Shown one piece after another: positions 8,629-17,253 of a DNA stretch of 55,290 nucleotides. Positions within the stretch are counted from its first letter, which is position 1, and each line of letters begins with the position of its first letter. The notes under the pieces are model-generated. The model was not told the origin of the DNA. It saw nothing but the letters and a program-made list of their open reading frames with translations, and searched no databases. Origin of the DNA: JBBDIP01 sp040880305 (GTDB lineage Bacteria > Bacillota > Sulfobacillia > Fermentithermobacillales > Fermentithermobacillaceae); assembly GCA_040880305.1 (NCBI GenBank), contig JBBDIP010000001.1, forward strand, positions 1 through 55,290. The letters run 5' to 3'. A program made the position numbers and the translations under genes.

Positions 8629-9219
8629 GTGGTAGAGCCGAGAAGAGACAGGGGCCGGGATAACAGGGGACCGAGAACCGATAGGGGTACGGGTCCTCTC
8701 CAGGCTCAGGACGAGTTCAAGGACGAAGTAGTCAGCGTGGGACCCGTCTCCAAGACCGTGAAAGGCGGGCGCAGGCGTAGCTTCCGCGCGCTCGTGGTCG
8801 TGGGCAACGGGAACGGCAAGGTCGGCGCCGGGCTCGGCAAGGCCTTGGATCTCACCGATGCCATTCGCAAGGGCATCGAGGACGCCAAGAAGAACCTTAT
8901 CGATGTTCCGAGGCACGACGGCACCATTCCCCACGAAGTGCTTGGCCGCTTTGGGGCCGGCAAGGTCATGCTCCGCCCCGCTTCGCCCGGTACCGGCGTC
9001 ATTGCCGGCCGTGGAGTGAGGCCGCTCATGGAGCTTGCAGGTATCCAGGATATTCTGGCGAAGTCGCTGGGTTCGTCCAACCCTTACAACGTGGTTTATG
9101 CTACTATCGAGGCCCTAAAGGAACTAAGGAGTGCCCAAGAGGTGGCGGCGGCCCGGGGCAGAACTTTAAAGCCCAAGGAAGCCCAGGAGAGAGAGGTCTT
9201 GCCCGATGGAATTGCATGA
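8629..9219 (+). CDS. rpsE: 30S ribosomal protein S5, extended at both ends
   Basis: S5 acts in decoding fidelity and mRNA unwinding. Core motifs: GRRRSFRALVVVGNGNGKVG and MLRPASPGTGVIAG. The family usually has about 165 aa; this is 196 aa, with an Arg/Asp-rich N-terminus (RRDRGRDNRGPRTDRG) and a charged C-terminal tail (TLKPKEAQEREVLPDGIA). An ATG at 8614 is in frame but lacks a Shine-Dalgarno; GTG 8629 has GGGGTGAT just upstream. The 3' end overlaps rplO by 14 nt, with no rpmD between them. Confidence 0.94.
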   Translation: MVEPRRDRGRDNRGPRTDRGTGPLQAQDEFKDEVVSVGPVSKTVKGGRRRSFRALVVVGNGNGKVGAGLGKALDLTDAIRKGIEDAKKNLIDVPRHDGTIPHEVLGRFGAGKVMLRPASPGTGVIAGRGVRPLMELAGIQDILAKSLGSSNPYNVVYATIEALKELRSAQEVAAARGRTLKPKEAQEREVLPDGIA

Positions 9220-9646
9220 CCTGCCCGTGACACCGGGTTCTACAAAGGTAGCGAAGCGGAAGGGACAAGGCCTCGGGTCCGGCAACGGCAAGACCGCCGG
9301 GCGCGGCACCAAGGGCCAGAAGTCCAGGTCGGGCGGCGGCAAGGGACCGGGCTTTGAGGGTGGCCAGATGAGGCTCACCATGAGGCTCCCCAAGCACGGC
9401 TTTCACAACAACTTCGCGGTGGAATACGGCCTCGTGAACGTCGCGGATCTTGAGGCGTTCGACGCGGGTGCCGAAATCGGCCCCGAGCAGCTGAAAGAGG
9501 CTGGGATGCTTCGCAGGAACGCTCTCCGTTTGAAGATTTTGGGAGAGGGAGAAATAGGCAAGGCTCTGAACGTCAAAGCGCACGCCTTCTCCAAAACGGC
9601 AAAGGAGAAAATCGAGGCCGCCGGCGGCAAGACCGAGGTGATATAG
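9206..9646 (+). CDS. rplO: 50S ribosomal protein L15
   Basis: L15 is a late assembly protein of the 50S subunit. The product has 146 aa. Seen: the Gly/Arg/Lys-rich extension KRKGQGLGSGNGKTAGRGTK, SRSGGGKGPGFEGGQMRL, and the C-terminal KEKIEAAGGKTEVI. It starts inside the end of rpsE, and its TAG is followed at once by the secY ATG. Confidence 0.96.
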   Translation: MELHDLPVTPGSTKVAKRKGQGLGSGNGKTAGRGTKGQKSRSGGGKGPGFEGGQMRLTMRLPKHGFHNNFAVEYGLVNVADLEAFDAGAEIGPEQLKEAGMLRRNALRLKILGEGEIGKALNVKAHAFSKTAKEKIEAAGGKTEVI

Positions 9647-10909
9647 ATGATCGGTACCTTGAGGAACGCATGGCATGTCCGGGTCCTCAGGAAGAGGATC
9701 CTGACCACCGTGGGCTTGCTCATAGTCTTCAGGGCGGGAGTTGCGGTGCCGGTTCCCGGAGTATTGCCTGAGGTGATTAAGTCCCTGTTCTCCGAAGGCA
9801 CGCTTTTCGCGTTCATGGACCTTTTCTCGGGTGGGGCGCTCAGCACGTACTCAGTGTTCGCGATGAGCATCTATCCCTACATCAACAGCTCCATCATCAT
9901 GCAGCTCCTGCAGATGGTTATCCCTAAGTGGGAAGAGATGTCCAAAGAAGAGGACGGACGCAAGAAGCTTCAAGGGTACACCAGGTACGGGACCATCATC
10001 CTCGGATCCATCCAGGCTTTCGGAATGACGATGGCCATCAGGTTGCAGGGCGCCCTTGTGTCCACCTCGATGTGGCTGGTGATCGAGATTATACTCAGCC
10101 TTACGGCGGGCACTGCCTTCCTCATGTGGTTGGGTGAGGTTATCACCGAGAAGGGTATCGGGAACGGCATCTCGCTGTTCATCTTCGCCGGCATCATCAC
10201 CGGGATGCCCAAGGAGATCATGCAGGTCGTGGCCTACGTGCAATTAGGGCAGGCCAAGTGGTACAACGTGCTTTGGCTGCTCATGGTGACTATCGTCACG
10301 ATCACCTTGGTGATCTTCGTGACTGAGGGCGAGCGCAGGATACCCGTGCAGTACTCCAAGCGGGTTGTGGGGCGGAAGATGATGGGTGGCTATGCGACCA
10401 ACATCCCCATCCGGATCAACCAGGCGGGAGTCATACCGGTTATCTTCGCCTCGTCGCTCCTGGCCTTCCCCGCGACCATCGCGTCGTTCGTTAAGGCGGG
10501 CTGGGCGACCAAACTGGGGCAACTGTTCGACTACAGGGCACCGTGGTATACTGGCATGTATGCCCTGTTGATATTCGGTTTCACGTTTTTCTATACCGCG
10601 ATGGTCTTCAATCCTTTGGACGTCGCGGACAACATGAGGAAATACGGCGGCTTCATACCGGGTATCCGGCCAGGCAAGCCTACGGCCGACACCCTTTCGA
10701 GGGTGGTCACCCGGATTACCGTTGTAGGAGCGACGTTCTTGGCCGCCATCGCGGTTTTGCCAAACTTCATGATCCAGATAACCGGACTACCCGGGTTTCA
10801 CGCCTTGGGGGGCACGGCCCTTCTGATTGTGATTGGCGTCGCGATAGAGACCATGAAGCAGATCGAAGCGCAGCTGGTCATGAGGAACTACCAGGGATTC
10901 CTGAGATAG
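9647..10909 (+). CDS. secY: Preprotein translocase subunit SecY
   Basis: Central channel of the Sec translocon in the cytoplasmic membrane. The product has 420 aa with about ten hydrophobic segments. Seen: the plug region GALSTYSVFAMSIYPYINSS, QRM-like EGERRIPVQYSKRVVGRK in the cytosolic loop that contacts SecA and the ribosome, and FNPLDVADNMRKYGGFIPGIRPGKPT near TM9. It follows rplO directly, as is usual in this operon. Confidence 0.98.
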   Translation: MIGTLRNAWHVRVLRKRILTTVGLLIVFRAGVAVPVPGVLPEVIKSLFSEGTLFAFMDLFSGGALSTYSVFAMSIYPYINSSIIMQLLQMVIPKWEEMSKEEDGRKKLQGYTRYGTIILGSIQAFGMTMAIRLQGALVSTSMWLVIEIILSLTAGTAFLMWLGEVITEKGIGNGISLFIFAGIITGMPKEIMQVVAYVQLGQAKWYNVLWLLMVTIVTITLVIFVTEGERRIPVQYSKRVVGRKMMGGYATNIPIRINQAGVIPVIFASSLLAFPATIASFVKAGWATKLGQLFDYRAPWYTGMYALLIFGFTFFYTAMVFNPLDVADNMRKYGGFIPGIRPGKPTADTLSRVVTRITVVGATFLAAIAVLPNFMIQITGLPGFHALGGTALLIVIGVAIETMKQIEAQLVMRNYQGFLR

Positions 10910-10924
10910 GGGCGGTGGCGATCC

Positions 10925-11584
10925 TTGCATCTTTTGTTCTTGGGTCCTCCAGGGTCGGGTAAAGGGACGCAGGCAAAGCTTCTCGCTGAGAAGCACGGCC
11001 TCTACCATGTGGCTCCGGGCGATATTTTCAGGCAGGAGATCAGGGCAAAGTCCGAACTCGGAGCGCTCGTCGAGGGCGTTTTGTCGAGGGGCGAGCTGGT
11101 CGATGACGCCACAACCTTGAGGATTATCGAGAAGAGCCTGTCGTCGGCGCCGCGCGCAGCGGGGTTCGTGCTCGACGGTTTTCCCCGCAACCTTGCCCAG
11201 GCCGAGGCGCTGGATAAGATGCTTTCGGCCAGCGGCCGGCACATGGACCTGGTATTGAACTTGGTGGTGCCCGAGGAGAGGATCCTCGAGCGGGCCAAGA
11301 CCAGGAGGGTTTGCAGCCAGTGCGGCAAGCCTTACAGCTTGGCTGTCCAACCTCCCAAGGTCAGCGGCACATGCGACGTCTGCGGAGGGGAACTGGTGAC
11401 TCGAATGGATGACCGCGAGGAGACCGTCAAGGATCGCCTTTCAGTCTACCACCGGGTGACCGAACCTCTGGAGGACTATTATGGGCGAGAGGGACTCATG
11501 GTCTCGATACCGGGCGACGGCGAGGTCGACCAAGTAGCATCTAGGATTGAGCAGGAACTTCACGCCCGGAATCTTGTGAAGTGA
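10925..11584 (+). CDS. adk: Adenylate kinase, zinc-lid type
   Basis: Interconverts ATP + AMP and 2 ADP. The product has 219 aa, the long form. Seen: P-loop GPPGSGKGTQAK, AMP-site VLDGFPRN, and a LID with four cysteines (CSQCGKPY...CDVCGG) that holds a structural zinc, common in Gram-positive enzymes. The TTG start follows GGGGCGGTGG. Confidence 0.97.
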   Translation: MHLLFLGPPGSGKGTQAKLLAEKHGLYHVAPGDIFRQEIRAKSELGALVEGVLSRGELVDDATTLRIIEKSLSSAPRAAGFVLDGFPRNLAQAEALDKMLSASGRHMDLVLNLVVPEERILERAKTRRVCSQCGKPYSLAVQPPKVSGTCDVCGGELVTRMDDREETVKDRLSVYHRVTEPLEDYYGREGLMVSIPGDGEVDQVASRIEQELHARNLVK

Positions 11585-11594
11585 AAGTGATTCA

Positions 11595-12338
11595 ATGATA
11601 GTCATAAAGACGGACGAGGAAGTAGAGGTCATGGCCAAGGCCGGCAAGATAGCGGGGTCGTGTCTTTCCCTGTTGGGCAGCATGGTGAGACCGGGCATCA
11701 CCACTAGGGAGCTTGACTTGGCCGCCGAAGGATTCATGAGGAGTTGCGGGGCTGTCCCCACCTTCAAGGGTTATGGGGGGTTTCCCGCCAGCATCTGCAC
11801 TTCAATCAATGACGTGGTCGTCCACGGGATACCGGACGACACCCGTCTTGTGGAAGGCGACATCATCTCGATAGACGTTGGGGCTACCTTGATGGAGTTT
11901 GTCGGCGATACAGCGGCGACGTTTCCAGTGGGGAAGGTCTCGGCGCAGGCACGGCAACTCATGGACGTCACAAGGGACTCGCTCTTTGCTGGTATATCCG
12001 CGGCGAGAGAGGGCGCGCACCTGGGGGACGTCGGAGCGGCCGTCGAGGGTCTGGTAAGGAAGTTTGGGTTCAGCGTGGTCATGGATTATGCGGGCCACGG
12101 GGTCGGGCACAGGATGCACGAGGACCCAAGCGTCCCCAACTTTGGTAGTTGGGGAGTCGGTCCGGCGCTTCGCCGGGGCATGGTGTTAGCCATAGAGCCC
12201 ATGGTAAACGTCGGCCGTCCGGAGGTCATCTCTTACCCGAACATGCGGGTGGTTACCAAGGACGGGTCGCTATCGGCGCACTTCGAGCACACCGTGGCCG
12301 TCACCGCGGCGGGGCCCAGGTGCCTGACTCTGGTATAA
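11595..12338 (+). CDS. map: Methionine aminopeptidase, type I
   Basis: Removes the N-terminal Met from new proteins. The product has 247 aa. The five metal ligands are visible: Asp in SIDVGAT, Asp in VGDTAATF, His in GHGVGHRMHEDP, Glu in AIEPMV and Glu in HFEHTVAVT. It sits between adk and infA as usual. Only 47 bp separate it from infA, so the small KOW-domain gene many clostridia carry here is absent. Confidence 0.97.
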   Translation: MIVIKTDEEVEVMAKAGKIAGSCLSLLGSMVRPGITTRELDLAAEGFMRSCGAVPTFKGYGGFPASICTSINDVVVHGIPDDTRLVEGDIISIDVGATLMEFVGDTAATFPVGKVSAQARQLMDVTRDSLFAGISAAREGAHLGDVGAAVEGLVRKFGFSVVMDYAGHGVGHRMHEDPSVPNFGSWGVGPALRRGMVLAIEPMVNVGRPEVISYPNMRVVTKDGSLSAHFEHTVAVTAAGPRCLTLV

Positions 12339-12385
12339 ATTGCCAACCGGGGGAAAGACTTTGTTGGGGTATGAGGGGGAATACG

Positions 12386-12604
12386 ATGCCGAAGCAAGAC
12401 AGCATTGAGGTTGAGGGCAAGGTAGTGGAACCACTACCCAATGCAATGTTTCGGGTGGAGATCGAGGGAGGGCATAAGGTCCTCGCTCACATATCCGGTA
12501 GGATGCGGATCAACTTCATCAAGATCCTATCCGGAGATAGGGTTCTTCTTGAACTCTCTCCTTACGACCTCTCCCGTGGCAGAATAATCCGTCGCTTACG
12601 GTAG
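12386..12604 (+). CDS. infA: Translation initiation factor IF-1
   Basis: 72-aa OB-fold protein that blocks the A site during initiation. Seen: KQDSIEVEGKVVEPLPNAMF, HISGRMRINFIKILSGDRV and SPYDLSRGRIIRRLR, full family length. The frame is open further upstream inside map, but ATG 12386 follows GAGGGGGAA and gives the normal protein. Confidence 0.97.
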   Translation: MPKQDSIEVEGKVVEPLPNAMFRVEIEGGHKVLAHISGRMRINFIKILSGDRVLLELSPYDLSRGRIIRRLR

Positions 12605-12623
12605 CCGATAAGGAGGGTTTTCG

Positions 12624-12737
12624 GTGAAGGTAAGACCTTCAGTTAAGAAGATGTGTGAGAAGTGCCGCATCGTGAAACGACATGGACGGATCAGGGTGCT
12701 CTGCACCAATCCAAAGCACAAGCAGAAGCAGGGATAA
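12624..12737 (+). CDS. rpmJ: 50S ribosomal protein L36, zinc form
   Basis: Tiny 37-aa protein starting at GTG behind AAGGAGGG. Reads MKVRPSVKKMCEKCRIVKRH and continues to CTNPKHKQKQG. Cys, Cys, Cys and His form the zinc site of the C+ type. It is too short for most ORF cut-offs, but its place between infA and rpsM and its sequence leave no doubt. Confidence 0.97.
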   Translation: MKVRPSVKKMCEKCRIVKRHGRIRVLCTNPKHKQKQG

Positions 12738-12752
12738 GGCGGGGGTGAAGGA

Positions 12753-13124
12753 ATGGCTCGTATATCAGGTGTTGACTTACCCAGGGAGAAAAGGATTGAG
12801 GCCGCGCTCCCCTACATTTACGGGATCGGCCCTACCCGGGCCGTAAAAATCCTGAAGGCCACGGGCATCAGCCCCGACACTAGGGTCAGAGACCTGACTG
12901 AAGAAGAGATCTCCAAGATAAGGGAGTTCATTGATAGGAGCTACAAGATCGAGGGAGACCTCAAGTCCGAAATCCAGCTCAATATCAAGCGACTCATCGA
13001 CCTCGGCACCTACAGGGGTCTCCGTCACAGAAGGGGACTCCCGGTCAGAGGCCAGAGGACTCAGACCAACGCCAGGACCAGGAAAGGTCCCAAAAAGACT
13101 GTCGGCATCAGGCGAAAGAAGTAA
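12753..13124 (+). CDS. rpsM: 30S ribosomal protein S13
   Basis: S13 contacts the P-site tRNA and L5 across the subunit interface. The product has 123 aa. Seen: RISGVDLPREKRIEAALPYI, TYRGLRHRRGLPVRGQRTQT and the basic tail GPKKTVGIRRKK. Confidence 0.97.
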   Translation: MARISGVDLPREKRIEAALPYIYGIGPTRAVKILKATGISPDTRVRDLTEEEISKIREFIDRSYKIEGDLKSEIQLNIKRLIDLGTYRGLRHRRGLPVRGQRTQTNARTRKGPKKTVGIRRKK

Positions 13125-13139
13125 GGGGGCGCTCGATTC

Positions 13140-13529
13140 TTGGCAAAGAAGAAGGAACGGACGAGAAGAAGAGAACGGCGCATCGTCGAGAAGGGCGTCG
13201 CTCACATAAAGTCCACGTTCAACAACACTATAGTCTTGATCACCGATACCACCGGTGGGGCGATCTCGTGGTCCTCTGCCGGCAAGCAGGGCTTCAAGGG
13301 GTCGAGGAAGTCCACCCCGTTCGCGGCCCAGCTCGCGGCTGAGACCGCGGCAAAGACAGCCATGGATCAAGGGATGCGCGAGGTCGAGGTCATGGTGAAG
13401 GGTCCCGGTTCCGGCAGGGAATCGGCTATCCGCGCTCTGCAGGCGGCAGGCCTCGAAGTAACCGTGATCAAGGACACCACTCCTGTGCCGCACAACGGAT
13501 GCCGTCCGCCGAAGCGGCGTCGTGTATAA
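13140..13529 (+). CDS. rpsK: 30S ribosomal protein S11
   Basis: S11 is part of the 30S platform near the E site. The product has 129 aa. Seen: AHIKSTFNNTIVLITDTTG, the Asn-rich platform motif, and the ending TPVPHNGCRPPKRRRV. TTG start after AAGGGGGCG. Confidence 0.97.
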   Translation: MAKKKERTRRRERRIVEKGVAHIKSTFNNTIVLITDTTGGAISWSSAGKQGFKGSRKSTPFAAQLAAETAAKTAMDQGMREVEVMVKGPGSGRESAIRALQAAGLEVTVIKDTTPVPHNGCRPPKRRRV

Positions 13530-13541
13530 GGGAGGCAGACA

Positions 13542-14162
13542 ATGTCTAGGTATACCGATGCGTCATGCAGGTTGTGCAGGCGCGAGCAGCAGAAGCTGTA
13601 TCTGAAGGGCACCAAGTGCGTGACCAAGTGCACCTTTGAAAAGCGCGCTACCCCGCCCGGGCAGCACGGCAGGCAGCGGAGGCCAAGCGAGTACGGGCTT
13701 CAGCTCCGCGAAAAACAGAAGGCCAGAAGGTTCTACGGGGTTGGCGAGAAGCAGTTCAGGAACTATTTTGCCCGGGCGATCAAGACCCGCGGCATCACTG
13801 GCAAGACCCTTATGATCCTTCTCGAGCGCAGGCTCGATAATGTCGTCTACCGCGCCGGGTTCGCCTATTCCAGGAAGCAGGCCAGGCAGATCGTGACCCA
13901 CGGACACGTCGAGGTCAACGGCCACAAGGTCGACATTCCGTCATTCCTGGTCAGCGCCGGAGACGAGGTCAAGATCCGTCCTAGCCACCTGAAGCTGGAC
14001 TATTTCAAGGCGATCGCAGACGGGCTGCAGGGTCACCACGTTCCTGCCTGGATGTCCTTTGATGCTGACAATTGGAAGGTCACCATATTACGGTTGCCCG
14101 AGAGGGACGAGGTGGACGCTCCTGTCGATGAGAGACTCATCGTCGAGCTGTACTCCAAGTAA
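13542..14162 (+). CDS. rpsD: 30S ribosomal protein S4, zinc-knuckle form
   Basis: Primary 16S rRNA binder and, in Bacillus, an autorepressor. The product has 206 aa. The N-terminus carries four cysteines (CRLCRREQQKLYLKGTKC, then C in TKC), the zinc-binding C+ form. S4 RNA-binding domain: RRLDNVVYRAGFAYSRKQAR and QIVTHGHVEVNGHKVDIPS. Confidence 0.97.
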   Translation: MSRYTDASCRLCRREQQKLYLKGTKCVTKCTFEKRATPPGQHGRQRRPSEYGLQLREKQKARRFYGVGEKQFRNYFARAIKTRGITGKTLMILLERRLDNVVYRAGFAYSRKQARQIVTHGHVEVNGHKVDIPSFLVSAGDEVKIRPSHLKLDYFKAIADGLQGHHVPAWMSFDADNWKVTILRLPERDEVDAPVDERLIVELYSK

Positions 14163-14204
14163 AGAACCCCTATTTATGGCTTATCGAAGGGGGCCAGTTA
14201 GATA

Positions 14205-15155
14205 GTGTTCAACTTCATAGAGCCTAAGGTTGAGTGCGAAGAGATCTCTGCCGACAGGAAGTTCGGTCGCTTCGTTGTGGAGCCGTTGGAGGGCGGGTAC
14301 GGTATCACAGTTGGCAACTCCCTCCGGAGAGTCCTTCTGTCGTCGTTACCCGGAGCTGCGGTAACCAGGCTTAACATCGAAGGGGTTCTTCATGAGTTCT
14401 CGACCATCCCTGATGTCCGCGAAGACGTCACCGATATCCTCCTGAACGTCAAGTCGCTGGTGGTGAGGCTTCACAGCCCGGGTCCCAAGGTGGCCCGGAT
14501 TGAGAAGGAAGGGCCGGGCGAGGTGACGGGGTTCGATATCGTGGTCGACCCCGATGTCGAGATCATCAATCCTGAGCTTCACATCGCCGACCTTGATACC
14601 GGCGGGCGTCTCGGAGTGGAGCTGACTATCGAGGAAGGCCGAGGGTACGTTACAGCTGAGGCCAACAAGATCCTGAGCCAGCCGATAGGAGTCATCGCCA
14701 TCGACTCCAGGTTCACTCCGGTGACCAAGGTGAACTACGCCATCAGCGCCACGCGTGTTGGCAACAGGACCGACTACGACAAGTTGACTCTGGAGATCTG
14801 GACCGACGGCAGTATCAGGCCTGAAGAAGCCTTAGAACGGGCCGCCGATATCCTGATCGAGCACTTCACGCTGTTCAAGAACCTTTCGGCCAAGGTCAGA
14901 GAGGAAGCCAGCGAGGAAGAAGCCGACGAGAAGACCGAGGTTGAGAGAGTCCTTGAGATGCCAATCGAGGAACTCGAGCTTTCAATGAGGTCCTTCAATT
15001 GCCTGAAGAGGGCCGGCATCAACAGCGTGGCCGAGCTCATCCAGAAGTCCGAAGAGGAAATATCCAAGGTACGCAACATGGGCAAGAAATCCCTCGAGGA
15101 AGTCAAGAACAAGCTGGCCGAAATGGGATTGGCTTTCCGCCCCGAGGAAGAATAA
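14205..15155 (+). CDS. rpoA: RNA polymerase alpha subunit
   Basis: 316 aa, full length. The N-terminal dimerisation domain (GRFVVEPLEGGYGITVGNSL, RRVLLSSLPGAAVT) assembles the polymerase. The C-terminal domain (IEELELSMRSFNCLKRAGIN, NMGKKSLEEVKNKL) binds UP elements and activators. The linker near residues 230-245 is Glu-rich. GTG start behind AAGGGGG, 42 nt after rpsD. Confidence 0.98.
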   Translation: MFNFIEPKVECEEISADRKFGRFVVEPLEGGYGITVGNSLRRVLLSSLPGAAVTRLNIEGVLHEFSTIPDVREDVTDILLNVKSLVVRLHSPGPKVARIEKEGPGEVTGFDIVVDPDVEIINPELHIADLDTGGRLGVELTIEEGRGYVTAEANKILSQPIGVIAIDSRFTPVTKVNYAISATRVGNRTDYDKLTLEIWTDGSIRPEEALERAADILIEHFTLFKNLSAKVREEASEEEADEKTEVERVLEMPIEELELSMRSFNCLKRAGINSVAELIQKSEEEISKVRNMGKKSLEEVKNKLAEMGLAFRPEEE

Positions 15156-15187
15156 GGGGTTTTCTTGCCCCACTGAGATAGGGGGAA

Positions 15188-15544
15188 ATGAAGTTGGCTC
15201 ACTCGCGTTTCGACCGACCGATGGGGCAGAGGCGTGCTCTCTTGCGTGGGCTGGTTACGTCTTTCCTTGAGACGGAGCGCATCAAGACCACCCTGACCAA
15301 GGCCAAGGAAGCCCAGTCGATATCCGAAAAGATGATCACTCTGGGCAAGTTGGACACGCTCGCCGCACGGCGTCAGGCAATGAGCTATATCACCAAAGAA
15401 GACGTGGTGAAGAAGCTTTTCGATACTATCGCGCCCAGGTACGCTCACAGGAGCGGCGGCTACACCCGCATCCTGGACATCTCTGACAGGCTTGGCGACG
15501 GCGCCCCGATGGCCATACTCGAACTCGTCGCGCCGGAGAAGTAG
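15188..15544 (+). CDS. rplQ: 50S ribosomal protein L17
   Basis: Last ribosomal gene of the alpha operon. The product has 118 aa. Seen: HSRFDRPMGQRRALLRGLVT, ERIKTTLTKAKEAQ and YTRILDISDRLGDGAPMAIL. ATG behind AGGGGGAA. Confidence 0.97.
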   Translation: MKLAHSRFDRPMGQRRALLRGLVTSFLETERIKTTLTKAKEAQSISEKMITLGKLDTLAARRQAMSYITKEDVVKKLFDTIAPRYAHRSGGYTRILDISDRLGDGAPMAILELVAPEK

Positions 15545-15553
15545 GGCCCGGTA

Positions 15554-16411
15554 ATGGCCCAAGAGGCCGGGACCATAGAGACCAGATCTCTTTATTACCG
15601 GTACCAGCTGGGAGAAGAGGAAAGCGTAGCGGCGTTGGCCGGGGTGGATTTAAGGGTGTCGCAAGGAGAGTTCCTTGTGATCATCGGCCCTAACGGGTCC
15701 GGCAAATCTACCCTGGCCAAGCATTTTAACGTTCTGCTCCTGCCGGAATCCGGTGACGTTTTCGTATTTGGGATGAACACCAAGGATGAGAAGTACACCT
15801 GGGACGTCAGGCGTTCGGCGGGAATGGTGTTTCAAAACCCCGACAACCAGATCGTCGCCACAGTGGTAGAGGAAGACGTGGCCTTTGGGCCGGAGAACCT
15901 GGGCGTCCCTCCGGCCGAGATAAGGTCCAGGGTTGACGAGTCACTTGATTCAGTGGATATGCTGCGATTTCGCCGCCACGCTCCGCATCTGTTGTCAGGC
16001 GGCCAGAAGCAAAGAGTCGCCATAGCGGGCGTCCTGGCCATGAAGCCTAAGTGCATCATCCTTGACGAGCCCACTGCCATGTTGGACCCGCGGGGGCGTG
16101 AAGAGGTCATGCGGACCGTGCTGGATCTGAACCGCAAGCACGGGATCACGATAATCCACATCACCCACTACATGGACGAGGCGCTCTATGCGGACAGGGT
16201 GCTGGTCATGGACGCAGGCAAGGTCATGATGGAAGGGCCGCCCAAAGAGGTTTTTAGGAATAAGGACAAGCTCCAGACGTTGGGACTCGACGTGCCGCCC
16301 TTGGGGAAACTTTCGGCCATGTTGGCCGGTGCCGGATACGACGTCGCTCCCGACGCTCTCTCGGTCCAGGAACTGGTGGAAGAGATATGCCGATTGAAAT
16401 CAAAGACCTAA
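15554..16411 (+). CDS. ecfA1: ECF transporter ATPase A1
   Basis: One of two ATPases that power the energy-coupling-factor vitamin and metal transporters. The product has 285 aa. Seen: Walker A GPNGSGKST, Q-loop FQNPDNQIVATVVEEDVAFG, signature LSGGQKQRVAIAGVLA, Walker B CIILDEPTAMLDP and the switch His in IIHITHYMDEA. The 3' end overlaps ecfA2 by 25 nt. No substrate-binding S subunit is in the window, so this is the shared group II core. Confidence 0.96.
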   Translation: MAQEAGTIETRSLYYRYQLGEEESVAALAGVDLRVSQGEFLVIIGPNGSGKSTLAKHFNVLLLPESGDVFVFGMNTKDEKYTWDVRRSAGMVFQNPDNQIVATVVEEDVAFGPENLGVPPAEIRSRVDESLDSVDMLRFRRHAPHLLSGGQKQRVAIAGVLAMKPKCIILDEPTAMLDPRGREEVMRTVLDLNRKHGITIIHITHYMDEALYADRVLVMDAGKVMMEGPPKEVFRNKDKLQTLGLDVPPLGKLSAMLAGAGYDVAPDALSVQELVEEICRLKSKT

Positions 16412-17253
16412 CTCACATATACAACAAGGGCTCGACTTCAGAGTTGACGGCCCTGTCCTCGGTTAGCTTTAGGATCGAGGACGGAGAGTTTGTGGGCCTC
16501 ATTGGGCCCACCGGATCCGGCAAGTCCACGCTGATCCAGCATCTGAACGGGCTGCTCAAACCCACCTCGGGCAAGGTCCTGGTAGATGGCCGCGACATAT
16601 GGGAGAAGGGGCACAGCCTTCGTTCTCTTCGCCAGAAGGTGGGGCTGGTATTCCAGTACGCTGAACAGCAGGTGTTTGAGGAGACGGTCTGGGAGGACAT
16701 AGCCTTCGGCCCCCGCAACCTGGGCCTTGGCGATGAGCAGGTGAAATCCCGGGTCAAGGCGGCGGCCGCCATGGTCGGGCTGCCCGACGAACTCCTGCAG
16801 CGGTCACCGTTTGAACTCTCCGGCGGTCAGCTGCGCAGGGTCGCCGTGGCGGGAGTCGTATCCATGGAGCCCCAGGTGCTGATCTTGGACGAACCTGCGG
16901 CCGGGCTTGACCCGAAGGGCCGAGACGAGCTGCTTTCCCACGTGCAGCGCATGCACGCGGGAGGCATGACGGTGATCCTTGTTTCCCACAACATGGAGGA
17001 CGTAGCCAGGCTGTGCGAGAGACTCCTGGTCCTCAATCAGGGCCGCCTTGTGGCTGACGGCGCTCCCAGAGACATCTTCTCAAAGGCCGACTTCATATCC
17101 GAAGTAGGGCTGCGCGCACCAGATGTGGTCGCTCTCATGGAGAGTCTGAGGGGGCGTGGCTGGGCGGTGCGCACCGACGTCGTGAACGTCGAGGAAGCGT
17201 TCAAGGAGATCACGCGGGAACTTAGCGCAAAGGGGGCGGAGCGGGCTTTATGA
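16387..17253 (+). CDS. ecfA2: ECF transporter ATPase A2
   Basis: Partner ATPase of EcfA1. The product has 288 aa. Seen: Walker A GPTGSGKST, Q-loop FQYAEQQVFEETVWEDIAFG, signature LSGGQLRRVAVAGVVS, Walker B VLILDEPAAGLDP, switch region VILVSHNMEDVA. The Gln-rich loop after the Q-loop is typical of EcfA2. Overlaps both neighbours, so the three ecf genes are translationally coupled. Confidence 0.96.
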   Translation: MPIEIKDLTHIYNKGSTSELTALSSVSFRIEDGEFVGLIGPTGSGKSTLIQHLNGLLKPTSGKVLVDGRDIWEKGHSLRSLRQKVGLVFQYAEQQVFEETVWEDIAFGPRNLGLGDEQVKSRVKAAAAMVGLPDELLQRSPFELSGGQLRRVAVAGVVSMEPQVLILDEPAAGLDPKGRDELLSHVQRMHAGGMTVILVSHNMEDVARLCERLLVLNQGRLVADGAPRDIFSKADFISEVGLRAPDVVALMESLRGRGWAVRTDVVNVEEAFKEITRELSAKGAERAL

